A stretch of DNA of 64,000 bases, taken from assembly GCF_011290485.1 (NCBI RefSeq), contig NZ_CP048029.1, positions 2,242,501-2,306,500 of the forward strand, read 5' to 3'. Below, piece after piece: positions 56,124-64,000 of the stretch; the first letter of the stretch is position 1; each line of letters opens with the position of its first letter. Below the pieces are notes generated by a model. The model did not search any database and was not told where the DNA came from. It saw nothing but the letters and a program-made list of their open reading frames with translations. The position numbers were made by a program, and so were the translations under genes. This DNA is from Caldichromatium japonicum. Its GTDB lineage: Bacteria; Pseudomonadota; Gammaproteobacteria; Chromatiales; Chromatiaceae.

Positions 56124-57635
56124 TCAATGAGACCCTTTGCCAGCGCGCCGGCGTTCGGCATCGCGGTTGATCGACTTGGCGATGCGGAAATATTGGGTCA
56201 AGGGGATATTGGCCGGACAGACAAAGGCACAGCAGCCGCATTCAAAGCATTGCTCCAGATACTGTTCAGCCATCGCCTGATATTGACGCGCCATGGCCAA
56301 CTCGCCCAACAGCGAGGGGTTGAGCGACACCGGACAGGCGCGAACGCATTCACCGCAATGGATACAGGGATAGACCGGGCGCGCTGCCAGCGCCGGGTCT
56401 TCGGGATGGAGGGCAACGACCCCCGAGACCCCCTTGGTGATCGGCACATCGAGCGAGGCGACCGCCATCCCCATCATCGGCCCGCCGAGGATCACCTCCC
56501 CCAGATCGCCCGTGATGCCGATCCGTTCAAGCAAGAACCGCACTGGCGTCCCGATGGGGACCAAGAAATTGCCGGGGTGCTTGACCGCTGGGCCGCTGAC
56601 CGTGATCACCCGCTCGATCAGCCCCTGACCCTTGGGCAGGAGCTCGCCCATCTGTGCCAGGGTGCCGACATTGAAGACCGCCACCCCGAGATCCGCCGGA
56701 ATCCCCCCGATCGGGACCTCCTGATCGAGCAGGGCCTTGATCAGCATCTTTTCGGCCCCTTGCGGGTATTTGGCTTGGACTGCCGCGACGCTGATCGGCC
56801 CGTCTGGGTCCGTCTGCCGGAGATGGGCGCGCAGATGGGCGATCGCATCGAGCTTGTTGTCCTCGACCCCGATGATGGCGCGCCGAGCACCTGCGGCCTT
56901 GAGCGCGATCCGGATGCCGCGGATCAACGACTCGGCCTGCTCCAACATGATGCGGTGATCGCAAGTCAGATAAGGCTCGCACTCGCAGCCATTGACCAAA
57001 AGGGTATGGATGCTGCGCCCTGCCTGCGGCCTCAGCTTGACATAGCTGGGGAAAGCCGCTCCACCCAGGCCAACGAGCCCCGCCTCCTGGACCGCCTGGA
57101 TGATCTCCTCTGGGCTGAGCTGTTCAGGGTCACACCTCTTGCCAAGCAGGGCGTCCTGGCTGGCAGCCTGATAGACCTTCAAGAAGATCGCCGGGGCCTT
57201 GGGCCCATCAGCGGTCGGGGCCAGACCGATGGCGCGGATGACGCCGGTCGCCGGGGCGTGGAGGGGCACCGACATCACCTCATTGGCCCGCGCGATTGGC
57301 TCACCGCGCATCACCTCTTGCCCGACCTTGACGATCGGAACCGCTGGCGCCCCCTTATGTTGCTGCAAGGGGATGATCAGCTCATCGGCAAATGGCAGGC
57401 GGCGGATCGGCTTGCCGGCGGTGAGCTCCTTATGCTCTACCGGATAGACCCCGTGGGCAAAGGTCTTGTGCCAACCGAGCCAGCGCTTGAAGGCCAGATC
57501 CAGGTGGGCGAACAGACCCTCGTGAGATGGCGTCTGAGGCGCATCCTTCGGGCGCATGCCCTGTCGATCGCCCTGAGGCCGGGCGGTAGAGCCGCTCATC
57601 AGCCCCCAAGGTGCGCTGATCTGGTTTGCCTTCAT
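56124..57635 (-). CDS. rnfC: electron transport complex subunit RnfC
   Basis: 503 residues. Peripheral NADH-interacting subunit with FMN and two 4Fe-4S clusters. Marks: GLVGLGGAAFPSYVKL near 173, NGCECEPYLTCDH near 213, and the cluster motifs CIHCGECVRACP near 424 and CFECGCCAFVCP near 463. It lies between nifJ (24 bp) and rnfD (13 bp). RnfC of enterobacteria has a long Ala/Lys-rich tail; this one does not. Confidence 0.95.
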   Translation of the reverse strand: MKANQISAPWGLMSGSTARPQGDRQGMRPKDAPQTPSHEGLFAHLDLAFKRWLGWHKTFAHGVYPVEHKELTAGKPIRRLPFADELIIPLQQHKGAPAVPIVKVGQEVMRGEPIARANEVMSVPLHAPATGVIRAIGLAPTADGPKAPAIFLKVYQAASQDALLGKRCDPEQLSPEEIIQAVQEAGLVGLGGAAFPSYVKLRPQAGRSIHTLLVNGCECEPYLTCDHRIMLEQAESLIRGIRIALKAAGARRAIIGVEDNKLDAIAHLRAHLRQTDPDGPISVAAVQAKYPQGAEKMLIKALLDQEVPIGGIPADLGVAVFNVGTLAQMGELLPKGQGLIERVITVSGPAVKHPGNFLVPIGTPVRFLLERIGITGDLGEVILGGPMMGMAVASLDVPITKGVSGVVALHPEDPALAARPVYPCIHCGECVRACPVSLNPSLLGELAMARQYQAMAEQYLEQCFECGCCAFVCPANIPLTQYFRIAKSINRDAERRRAGKGSH

Positions 57636-57659
57636 CCTCGATTCCTCGCCACTGTCTGT

Positions 57660-60600
57660 TTACTGGTATTTGGTCGCGCGCTTGACCCATTGCTCGATCC
57701 CAGGCTCGCGGGGGTTCCAGGGCAGGCCCGGATGGATACAGCCCGCGGGGCATTTTTCGGCGGCCTTGACGATGTCCTTGTAGGAACCGCCCTTGGGGTC
57801 GGCGATCTCGACCCTTTTGTTGGCGTTATAGCGAAAGATCTTAGGATTGATCTGGATGCACTCGTTACAACCAGTACAGGCGGGCGAATCTACCCAAACA
57901 GGCTCCCAGTCGACAGCGAAGGAGAGAGCGGCATCTCCCTGGCCCGGTGCATGGGCGCCATTGCCGCCCGAGCCGTTGCTACGACTGGTTGCGGGGAGCG
58001 CCGCCGTCTCGGCGGCAGGAGAGGCGCTCCACATGATGCCAGCGCTCCCCTCCCCTGCCAGGGCCAGTAGGGTCTGAGTCAGACGCTGGGCGATCTCGAC
58101 CTTGGCCTGGTTGCGCACCGCCTCGACATCGAGACGGTTGAGCAGACCGCACAGATCCCGCAACTGCCGCCAGAAATTTCGGCGTTCCTCGCAGCTTTCC
58201 ACGAGTTCAGGTGAGACCATCACCCGCATCAGGCGGTTATTGTGGTCGACGCCCCAGAGATAGGGATGCAGGCCCTCGCGCGCCTCCGTGGGGAGGTCGA
58301 TGAACTCATGGAGCGGCACCAGGGTATCGTTCCAGGCGTCCTCGGGGATCTTGCGGAAGTGTTTGCGGAAGCGCCCCTCGGTCATCGCAAAGTCGGCGAA
58401 GGTGAAGGGGACCTCCAGACTCGCCGGCTTGCCTTGCGCATCAACATATTGGAGCGTCCAGGTGATCCAGTCGGTATCCAAGGCCGGATTGCCTTCGAGC
58501 GAACAGCATTCCTCGAAGGTCGTCCCCGCATCCGGATCAAAGCGGAATAGCGGATAGGCGCGAGATTCGACGGCCATCCGTGCCTGGCGGTGAGACATCT
58601 CATCCCCGATCCCATGCTCGGGCTGACAGGGGCTATAGATGTTGAACAAGGCCGGGCGCCTGGAGTTGAGGCCGTCGATAAAGCCTTCCAACAGGTGGGT
58701 CAGATGCGAGGTGGCGCTCGAGAGTACGAAGGCTGAGCGATGCGCCATGCCGATCAGACCCATCTCCTTGCGGATCTCGTTCTTGCCCTTCCAGGTCTGG
58801 CCATAGGGGGCCATGTCGGCGACCTGCCCCAGGAAGCCAGAGGTGCACGACTGACCGCCGGTATTGGAGTAGCTCTGGGTGTCGAGCACCAGGACCTTGA
58901 TCGGCAGCCCTGACATCAAGGCGCGCGAGAGGTTCTGGAAGCCGATGTCATACATGGCCCCATCTCCACCCGCCGCTACCACCGGCGGACATAGGCGCCA
59001 TTCCTCCTCGCTGAAGTCACGCCAGGTGAAGTGATCGAGCCTACAGGCCGGATCGGCGGGCTTGAATCGGCCCTCGAGCTCCAGCCGCGCCTGACGGATC
59101 GCCTTGAACCCCTCGGCCATCTTGCGCATGTGCCCTTCGAACAACCCCAGGGCTACCGAGGGCGAATCCTGGAAGAGATTGTTCGACCAAGGGAAGGGAT
59201 AGGGGTTGTAAGGAAAGGTCCCGCCCCAAACGGAGCTGCAACCCGTAGCATTGACAAAGCCCATGTATGCGCGCGGCTGCGGGGCGATGTATTGGTCGCG
59301 CAGCTGACGCAGCTTGGCCAAGAGACCCGTGACCCATTTCAGCCAGTCCGGATCGACCGGATCGGCGGCCCGACTGACCAGCTCGGACGAGAGCTCGGCG
59401 AGGGTCAGATCGGTCTCCTGATGGGCATCGAGCACCCGCTGGATAGCGGTCGGGTTGGTGAGATCCATCGCCGAGGCGAGTTTCAGCCGGACATGGGTCT
59501 CAAGACGGGCGATGAGGTCTTCGAGCTCAGCGACATGTCTCTTCACCCGTGGCTGCATGAGGGCAGTGACGGTGGCGGTAAAGAGATGCGCCGCAGTCTT
59601 CTCGCCGCAGCCCATGCAGGAGCCATCGCCGGCAATGATCGAGAGATAGTTGCTCTTATCGAGGAGCAGGGTCTCGAGCGCCCCGATCTTGTCATCGAGC
59701 GACTCGATGCGGAAGAACTCAGGGGCGGTATTGGGTAGATCCAGCCAGACCTCCCAGCGGGCGCGCAGGTGTTGAACGGCCTCTTCGGTCTGGGGCTCGG
59801 CGGCCAGGGCGCCGTCCTTGCAGACCTCGACGCACTCCATGCACCCCTTGCAGGTGTAAGGATTGACCGTGACGCTGAACAGCCCACCGCTGCCGGGTTG
59901 CTGTTTTTCGCGGTTGGTCCAATAGGGGCGGGTGATGGCGAATGGATAATCGCTGAGCGCCTCGAGCATCAGGGTAAATTCGCGCTCGGCCTGCGCCTTC
60001 TCTTCGGCATCACCCGCGAATGCTGCCAGGGTCTCCAAGGCTGCCTGATCGAGCAGCGCACGTACATCGGCCCCTTCGCCATGAGATTCGATCAGGGCAC
60101 GCAGGCGTTTTTCGATGGCGTGCGACTCGCGCCGCAGATACTGGGTCGGTATGCCGCGCTCGACCCGCTGGATGGCGGTCGCCAAGACATCCCCGATCCG
60201 GTTGACCAGACCTGGGATGGCACTATCCGGACAGACTGCAAAACAGCTCCCGCAGGCAGTGCAGCGCTCGGGGATAAAGCGCGGATACTCGAAGCGGATC
60301 TGGGTCATGTCGCGATAGACCCCAGTAGCCGCTGGGACCAGCGACAGGGCCATGTGGGGATCGGCCAGGTTGTCGTTGCCGCGACCACTGGCATAGAGGA
60401 TCCCCGTCTGCTCCCAGAAGCGATGGGCATCGCCGATTCGCCCGCCGCCCTCAGGCAGGGTCTTGACCATGAGCGGAAGTTTTAGGGTACGCATCAGGTG
60501 CCCGACATCGGTCAATGGCTTATCGGTGATCTCGACGAGCTCATCGAAGCCGCGACGCACCACGCGCAGGTTGTCCTGGACCACCCGCTCGCCCTTGGCC

Positions 60601-62618
60601 CCAAACTTGGCGCGCAATTGTTCCTCGATGGCGGCAAAGAGATCCATCTCGGTCAGCCCCAGACGCTCCATGACGTTGGAGGCGGCAAAGAAGGCCCCCT
60701 GGAAGGCCGCCCCCTGCATCCTGAATTGCAGCTCGGGGTTGGTCGCCTCCTCGCGCGCGATCTTAAAGCCATCCAGGTAATAGACCCGGATCCCCTGCTC
60801 GACGATGAAGCGGCGTGCTGCAGGCGGGAAGCTCATCCAAACCTTCTCTGGGCCGTCCAGCGTCGACTGGATGATGAAACAGCCCCCGGGCTTTAGACCG
60901 GTCAAGGGATTGGAGTGGGTAAAGACATTGGGGTCGGGGCTTAAGACCACATCGACATGGGTATATTCGCAATTCAGGCGGATCGGCTCAGGCGCTGCCG
61001 ACAAGAAATAGGTCGTCGGCTGGCCCTTCTTCTCCGAACCGTATTTGGGGTTGGCGCGGATGTTCCAGCCGAGGAGCTCATAGAGGGTCAGCGCCAGGTT
61101 CTTGCCAGTGGTCACCGCTCCCCAACCGCCGACCGAATGCATGCGCACCGTGATCGCCCCTTTAGGCAAGAGGTTGGGGTTTTCGCTCCCACGCAGCGCC
61201 AACCGCTCGATCTCGGGATAGGCCTCCTTGAGCGCCTGGATGCGGATCTCATCCTTGGGGTCGGTCGGCGGGCGGACGAAGTCGATCGAGAGATAAAAGA
61301 ACCGCCGCTGCGCCCCGCTGGGCAGCATGTTCTCGACCGCGGCGATCAGGCCCTCGGGTTGGAGATCGCGCGATCCCAGGCCACAGCAGCCGGAATAGAG
61401 CCTCGGCATCTCACCGGGTTTATAGACAGGGTATTCGGGGTAAGGCAGGGGCTCATGTTTGCCTGCCATGCCGTTTTCCAGACACTTGCAAAGCGCCGCG
61501 CGCAGCTCGCACAGGATCGGCAGGTCCTCAGCCAGCGGCTGATCGACGCGCTCGAGCACCGCCACCCCCTTTTTGCCCTGGAGCATGCGGGCCAAGCAAT
61601 CACCGGGAAAGGGACGGAACATGGTGAGATTGATCACCCCGACCTTGAGCTTACGGCGCTCGCGCAGATCATCGGCCACCGCCTCGGCCTGGACGGTCAT
61701 GCTGCCTTGGCCGAGGATCAGGTACTCGGCGTCCTCCCAGCGATAGCCCGAGACCCGAGCGTAGTGCCGGCCTGTCAGCTCGGCGTATTCGGCCATTACC
61801 CGATCGGCAAGCTCAGGGATATGGTCGAAGAAATAGGGCCGCTGGGCCGCGACTGATTGCATATAGGCATCTTGATTCTGCACCGTGCCCGAGCTGACCG
61901 GTTCATCGACATCCCAGATCGCCGGCACCCGCCGGCGTGTAGGGCCAAAGAGCAGGCGCTGCGCCGGGGTCGGGCATTCGATAATGTCGTCTGGGCGCCC
62001 GCAAAAGGCCTCGATCAGCGCTCGTTCAGGGACCTGGAGCGGCTCGATCAAATGGGTGGTCAGGAATCCATCCTGCGCCACTGCCGCCGGGGTAAGGCTG
62101 AGCTCGGCGAGTTTACGGGCGATGAGATTGAGATCCGCCACTTCCTGGGCATTGCGGGCGAAGACTTGGATGAAGCCGGTATCGTCGATGCAGTGATAGT
62201 CGTCGTGCGCGCAATGGACGTTGAGGCTGGCTTTGGTGATGGCGCGCGCCCCGATGTTGAGCACATAGGGGAGCCGCTTACCAACTGCGGCATAGAGCGA
62301 CTCATGCATAAAGGCCACGCCCTGGGCCGAGGAGAAATTGCTCGCCCGCAGGCCCGCCATCGCCATGCCCGCCGTTACCCCCGCTGCAGCATGTTCGGAC
62401 TCGGGTTCGATGAAGATCAGGGGCCGGCCCGAGATGTTGAGATGCCCATTGGCCACCTCCTCGGCCCAGCCTTCGCCCATCGGTGTGGATGGCGTGATCG
62501 GATAGGCGCCGGCGGCATCGGAGGCCTCGCGTTCGCAGAGGACCACCGCGGTATTGCCATCCGTCGCCATGCGGATACCAGGGTATTTCGGTGTCTTTTC
62601 GTCTTTCTTTCCGAACAT
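57660..62618 (-). CDS. nifJ: pyruvate:ferredoxin (flavodoxin) oxidoreductase, enlarged
   Basis: Oxidises pyruvate to acetyl-CoA and CO2, reducing ferredoxin/flavodoxin for nitrogenase. 1652 residues from the ATG at 62616-62618 (a TTG 14 codons earlier is also open) against about 1170-1230 for the family. In order: alpha domain (DAAGAYPITPSTPMGEGWAE), gamma domain (ITVRMHSVGGWGAVTTGKN near 488), 4Fe-4S motifs CTACGSCFAVCP near 786 and CKGCMECVEVC near 926, proximal-cluster Cys GDGSCMGCGEK near 996 and the TPP motif AAGGDGAMYDIGFQNLSRAL near 1216. Extra material: about 90 residues between the two clusters, about 110 helical residues before NATGCSSVWGGTFPYNP, and a C-terminal ferredoxin-like domain (CTGCNECIQINP near 1581). 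It sits inside the rnf operon. Confidence 0.93.
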   Translation of the reverse strand: MFGKKDEKTPKYPGIRMATDGNTAVVLCEREASDAAGAYPITPSTPMGEGWAEEVANGHLNISGRPLIFIEPESEHAAAGVTAGMAMAGLRASNFSSAQGVAFMHESLYAAVGKRLPYVLNIGARAITKASLNVHCAHDDYHCIDDTGFIQVFARNAQEVADLNLIARKLAELSLTPAAVAQDGFLTTHLIEPLQVPERALIEAFCGRPDDIIECPTPAQRLLFGPTRRRVPAIWDVDEPVSSGTVQNQDAYMQSVAAQRPYFFDHIPELADRVMAEYAELTGRHYARVSGYRWEDAEYLILGQGSMTVQAEAVADDLRERRKLKVGVINLTMFRPFPGDCLARMLQGKKGVAVLERVDQPLAEDLPILCELRAALCKCLENGMAGKHEPLPYPEYPVYKPGEMPRLYSGCCGLGSRDLQPEGLIAAVENMLPSGAQRRFFYLSIDFVRPPTDPKDEIRIQALKEAYPEIERLALRGSENPNLLPKGAITVRMHSVGGWGAVTTGKNLALTLYELLGWNIRANPKYGSEKKGQPTTYFLSAAPEPIRLNCEYTHVDVVLSPDPNVFTHSNPLTGLKPGGCFIIQSTLDGPEKVWMSFPPAARRFIVEQGIRVYYLDGFKIAREEATNPELQFRMQGAAFQGAFFAASNVMERLGLTEMDLFAAIEEQLRAKFGAKGERVVQDNLRVVRRGFDELVEITDKPLTDVGHLMRTLKLPLMVKTLPEGGGRIGDAHRFWEQTGILYASGRGNDNLADPHMALSLVPAATGVYRDMTQIRFEYPRFIPERCTACGSCFAVCPDSAIPGLVNRIGDVLATAIQRVERGIPTQYLRRESHAIEKRLRALIESHGEGADVRALLDQAALETLAAFAGDAEEKAQAEREFTLMLEALSDYPFAITRPYWTNREKQQPGSGGLFSVTVNPYTCKGCMECVEVCKDGALAAEPQTEEAVQHLRARWEVWLDLPNTAPEFFRIESLDDKIGALETLLLDKSNYLSIIAGDGSCMGCGEKTAAHLFTATVTALMQPRVKRHVAELEDLIARLETHVRLKLASAMDLTNPTAIQRVLDAHQETDLTLAELSSELVSRAADPVDPDWLKWVTGLLAKLRQLRDQYIAPQPRAYMGFVNATGCSSVWGGTFPYNPYPFPWSNNLFQDSPSVALGLFEGHMRKMAEGFKAIRQARLELEGRFKPADPACRLDHFTWRDFSEEEWRLCPPVVAAGGDGAMYDIGFQNLSRALMSGLPIKVLVLDTQSYSNTGGQSCTSGFLGQVADMAPYGQTWKGKNEIRKEMGLIGMAHRSAFVLSSATSHLTHLLEGFIDGLNSRRPALFNIYSPCQPEHGIGDEMSHRQARMAVESRAYPLFRFDPDAGTTFEECCSLEGNPALDTDWITWTLQYVDAQGKPASLEVPFTFADFAMTEGRFRKHFRKIPEDAWNDTLVPLHEFIDLPTEAREGLHPYLWGVDHNNRLMRVMVSPELVESCEERRNFWRQLRDLCGLLNRLDVEAVRNQAKVEIAQRLTQTLLALAGEGSAGIMWSASPAAETAALPATSRSNGSGGNGAHAPGQGDAALSFAVDWEPVWVDSPACTGCNECIQINPKIFRYNANKRVEIADPKGGSYKDIVKAAEKCPAGCIHPGLPWNPREPGIEQWVKRATKYQ

Positions 62619-62661
62619 GGGCCTGCTCGATTGCTGAAAGAAGTTGTCTATGTTGCCCAAC

Positions 62662-63537
62662 CTATATCGCCGGCAATGCAGCCTTGGCGCCCTTGCGGAT
62701 TACCTTACGTGCCTCTCGCCCCTTGACGGCTCTACCGTCAGGCTCGAACCAGACGATCGCGCCGGTTGGGCAGCGTTCGATCGCCACCTTAGAGGCGAGT
62801 ACATTCTTGTCGTAGTCGATGACCGCCAGGTTGTTTCGGATCTGGATCAGACCCTCGGGCGAATCCTGGGCACAGCGCCCGCAGCCGGTACAGGCGACCT
62901 CGCAGTGTTCCTCTGCCTGTTCGCCTGGATCAAGGCTCATGCAGGCGACCCACAGCCGGTGGCTGGCCGGATGCAGACTAAAGAGCCCTTTGGGACAAAG
63001 GGTCACGCAGTCGCCGCAGGCGGTGCAGCGCTCCTCGTTGACCACCGGCAGCCCCTGGCGGTTGAGCGACAGCGCCCCGAAGCGACAGACGGTCACACAA
63101 TCGCCGAAGCCGAGGCATCCCCAGGCGCAGCTTCGCCCGCCGCCCGAGACCAAGGCCGCAGCGCGACAAGAAGGGATGCCGTGATAGTAGGCGCGCACTG
63201 CGGCCACATTGCCCCCGCCGGCGCAGGCCAGGCGCGCCACCCAGCGTTCGCGGGCCTGTAGTTCAACGCCCAGCAGCTCAGCGATGCGCTGGTTCATGGT
63301 CTTGGCATTTACCGTACAGCGCGCCGGTTCGGCCTCGCCCTTGACCAGCTTTTCGGCAAAGGGCCGGCAGCCAGGCTCGCCGCAGGCCCCGCAGTTGGCC
63401 TTGGGCAGGAGATCCTCGACCTGATCGATCCGCGGGTCTTCAAAGACATAAAACCGCCTGTTGGCAATGGCCAAGAGCAGGGCGAGCAGCATGCCTAGAG
63501 CAGTCATAAACCCAGCAGCGGTGAGGATGATGTTCAT
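62662..63537 (-). CDS. rnfB: electron transport complex subunit RnfB
   Basis: 291 residues. The N-terminal helix (ALGMLLALLLAIANRRFYVF) anchors a cytoplasmic arm. The 4Fe-4S motif LPKANCGACGEPGCRPFAEKL is near 44-64, followed by several ferredoxin motifs: CLGFGDCVTVCRFGA near 145, CTACGDCVTLCPKGLF near 170 and CTGCGRCAQDSPEG near 219. The last set lacks its fourth cysteine at the usual position, where Ser replaces it in CAQDSPEG. It is the first gene of the operon rnfB-nifJ-rnfCDGEA, and its stop is 43 bp before the nifJ ATG. Confidence 0.94.
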   Translation of the reverse strand: MNIILTAAGFMTALGMLLALLLAIANRRFYVFEDPRIDQVEDLLPKANCGACGEPGCRPFAEKLVKGEAEPARCTVNAKTMNQRIAELLGVELQARERWVARLACAGGGNVAAVRAYYHGIPSCRAAALVSGGGRSCAWGCLGFGDCVTVCRFGALSLNRQGLPVVNEERCTACGDCVTLCPKGLFSLHPASHRLWVACMSLDPGEQAEEHCEVACTGCGRCAQDSPEGLIQIRNNLAVIDYDKNVLASKVAIERCPTGAIVWFEPDGRAVKGREARKVIRKGAKAALPAI

Positions 63538-63770
63538 CGCGACAGATATTCGGTCCCAGGATAGTCTGGCGGCTGGGCCAGTGGCTCAGGATCTCGGATC
63601 TTAGGGAACGGAAAGGCCGCGCCGCCAAGGCGCGCCTGCATGGCGGATGGGCCCGCATGCAGATGAAGTTTACGAGATCGTTATCTATTGATATGACAAA
63701 TTATGTAAATCGTCAGTATTAAGGACGTCTCGATACGGCGGACGGGCCGTAAAGGCGGTAGGGGTATGCG
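63538..63770. other. intergenic region upstream of rnfB
   Basis: 233 bp holding the presumed promoter of the rnfB-nifJ operon. I looked for a NifA upstream site (TGT-N10-ACA) and a sigma54 box (GG-N10-GC) on the minus strand and found none that convinced me. An AT-rich stretch at about 63670-63720 is the likeliest promoter region. Confidence 0.4.
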
Positions 63771-64000
63771 CTAGAGTGTGGGGAAACGCTCGACCAGGCT
63801 GGTGATCAAACCGGCAGCCAGCGCATCGGTAAGCGGGATCAGCAGGACGCGGTTATTGGGAACGGCAGCAGCGGCGATGGCGACATCGGCAGCAACGCCC
63901 ATCTCGCGCAGATACAAAAAGGCATCGGCGACATAGAGCTGCCCGCCCTCGTGGCTGCTATAGCGGCGGGGGACGCGGCTTTGGTGGACACCGAGCCTGG
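63771..64000 (-). CDS. unknown protein, C-terminal part (runs off window)
   Basis: The minus-strand frame from the window edge to TAG at 63771-63773 gives about 75 residues, including VPRRYSSHEGGQLYVADAF, LYLREMGVAADVAIAAAAVP and RVLLIPLTDALAAGLITSL. Codon use matches the neighbours and the frame is clean to the edge, so it is probably a real gene. I do not recognise the family. Confidence 0.6.
   Translation of the reverse strand, partial: RLGVHQSRVPRRYSSHEGGQLYVADAFLYLREMGVAADVAIAAAAVPNNRVLLIPLTDALAAGLITSLVERFPTL

Noticed and set aside
55779-58070. 763-codon plus-strand open frame across rnfD, rnfC and the end of nifJ
   Set aside because: Antisense shadow: the minus strand holds unmistakable Rnf and NifJ motifs throughout, and the plus-strand translation is rich in Arg/Asp/His/Gly with no recognisable domain.

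Overview
The window reads as chromosome from a high-GC gammaproteobacterial purple sulfur bacterium (Chromatiaceae-like). The case rests on a flavocytochrome c sulfide dehydrogenase (fccAB), a SoeABC-type sulfite-oxidising molybdoenzyme, a small secreted Tyr/Trp-rich protein resembling sulfur-globule envelope proteins, and an Rnf complex whose operon contains a very large pyruvate:ferredoxin oxidoreductase, as expected in a nitrogen-fixing anaerobe. No photosynthesis gene lies in the window, so phototrophy is inferred. No rRNA, tRNA or CRISPR array was seen.

Layout. 0-9 kb: the classic rimP-nusA-infB-rbfA-truB-rpsO-pnp transcription/translation string on the minus strand. 9-12.5 kb: a Pro-rich membrane protein of unknown role, methylthioinosine phosphorylase, a MoeB/ThiF-like enzyme and a decayed IS3-type transposase. 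12.7-17.3 kb (plus strand): NapC/NirT-type tetraheme cytochrome, exported ankyrin protein, fccA, fccB and an exported isoaspartyl methyltransferase. 17.3-24.5 kb: ubiX, mpl, an unknown membrane protein, an unknown lipoprotein, cobalamin genes cbiB and cobM with a DUF29 remnant between them, and a queuosine-precursor transporter. 24.6-28.8 kb: IS630 copy A, ogt, xerD, dsbC and a PP2C phosphatase.

28.8-32.8 kb is the most unusual stretch. A small lipoprotein cytochrome c has lost its start codon at the edge of a block of about 2.7 kb that looks foreign (a NYN-domain protein and a broken gene for a multi-membrane-pass subtilase, both in a Chloroflexota-like style). The block ends at a deleted IS630 copy B. 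32.8-42.2 kb: ycgN, a ChaN-PDZ protein, an unknown 123-residue protein, an exported M1-type peptidase, a second DUF29 remnant and soeABC. 42.3-44.8 kb: groESL with a perfect CIRCE operator and sigma70 promoter, then the sulfur-globule-like gene. 44.9-50 kb: a PAS protein and a chemoreceptor with a CZB zinc domain that together look like a split aerotaxis receptor, then ribF boxed between two inverted IS630 copies (C and D). 50-51.8 kb: a lipase-maturation-factor protein whose gene has absorbed palindromic repeats in frame.

51.9-63.5 kb: one minus-strand operon, rnfB-nifJ-rnfC-rnfD-rnfG-rnfE-rnfA-(NqrM-like)-FNR. These genes plausibly form a single low-potential electron module: NifJ reduces ferredoxin from pyruvate, Rnf couples ferredoxin and NADH to ion movement, and FNR couples ferredoxin to NADPH. 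A partial unknown gene runs off the right edge.

Three layers of mobile or repeat DNA shape the window: four IS630 copies, all with lesions; a family of short palindromes of the GTAGGGTGCGCA type between genes; and the foreign block. All identifications are by reading motifs; no database search was run.
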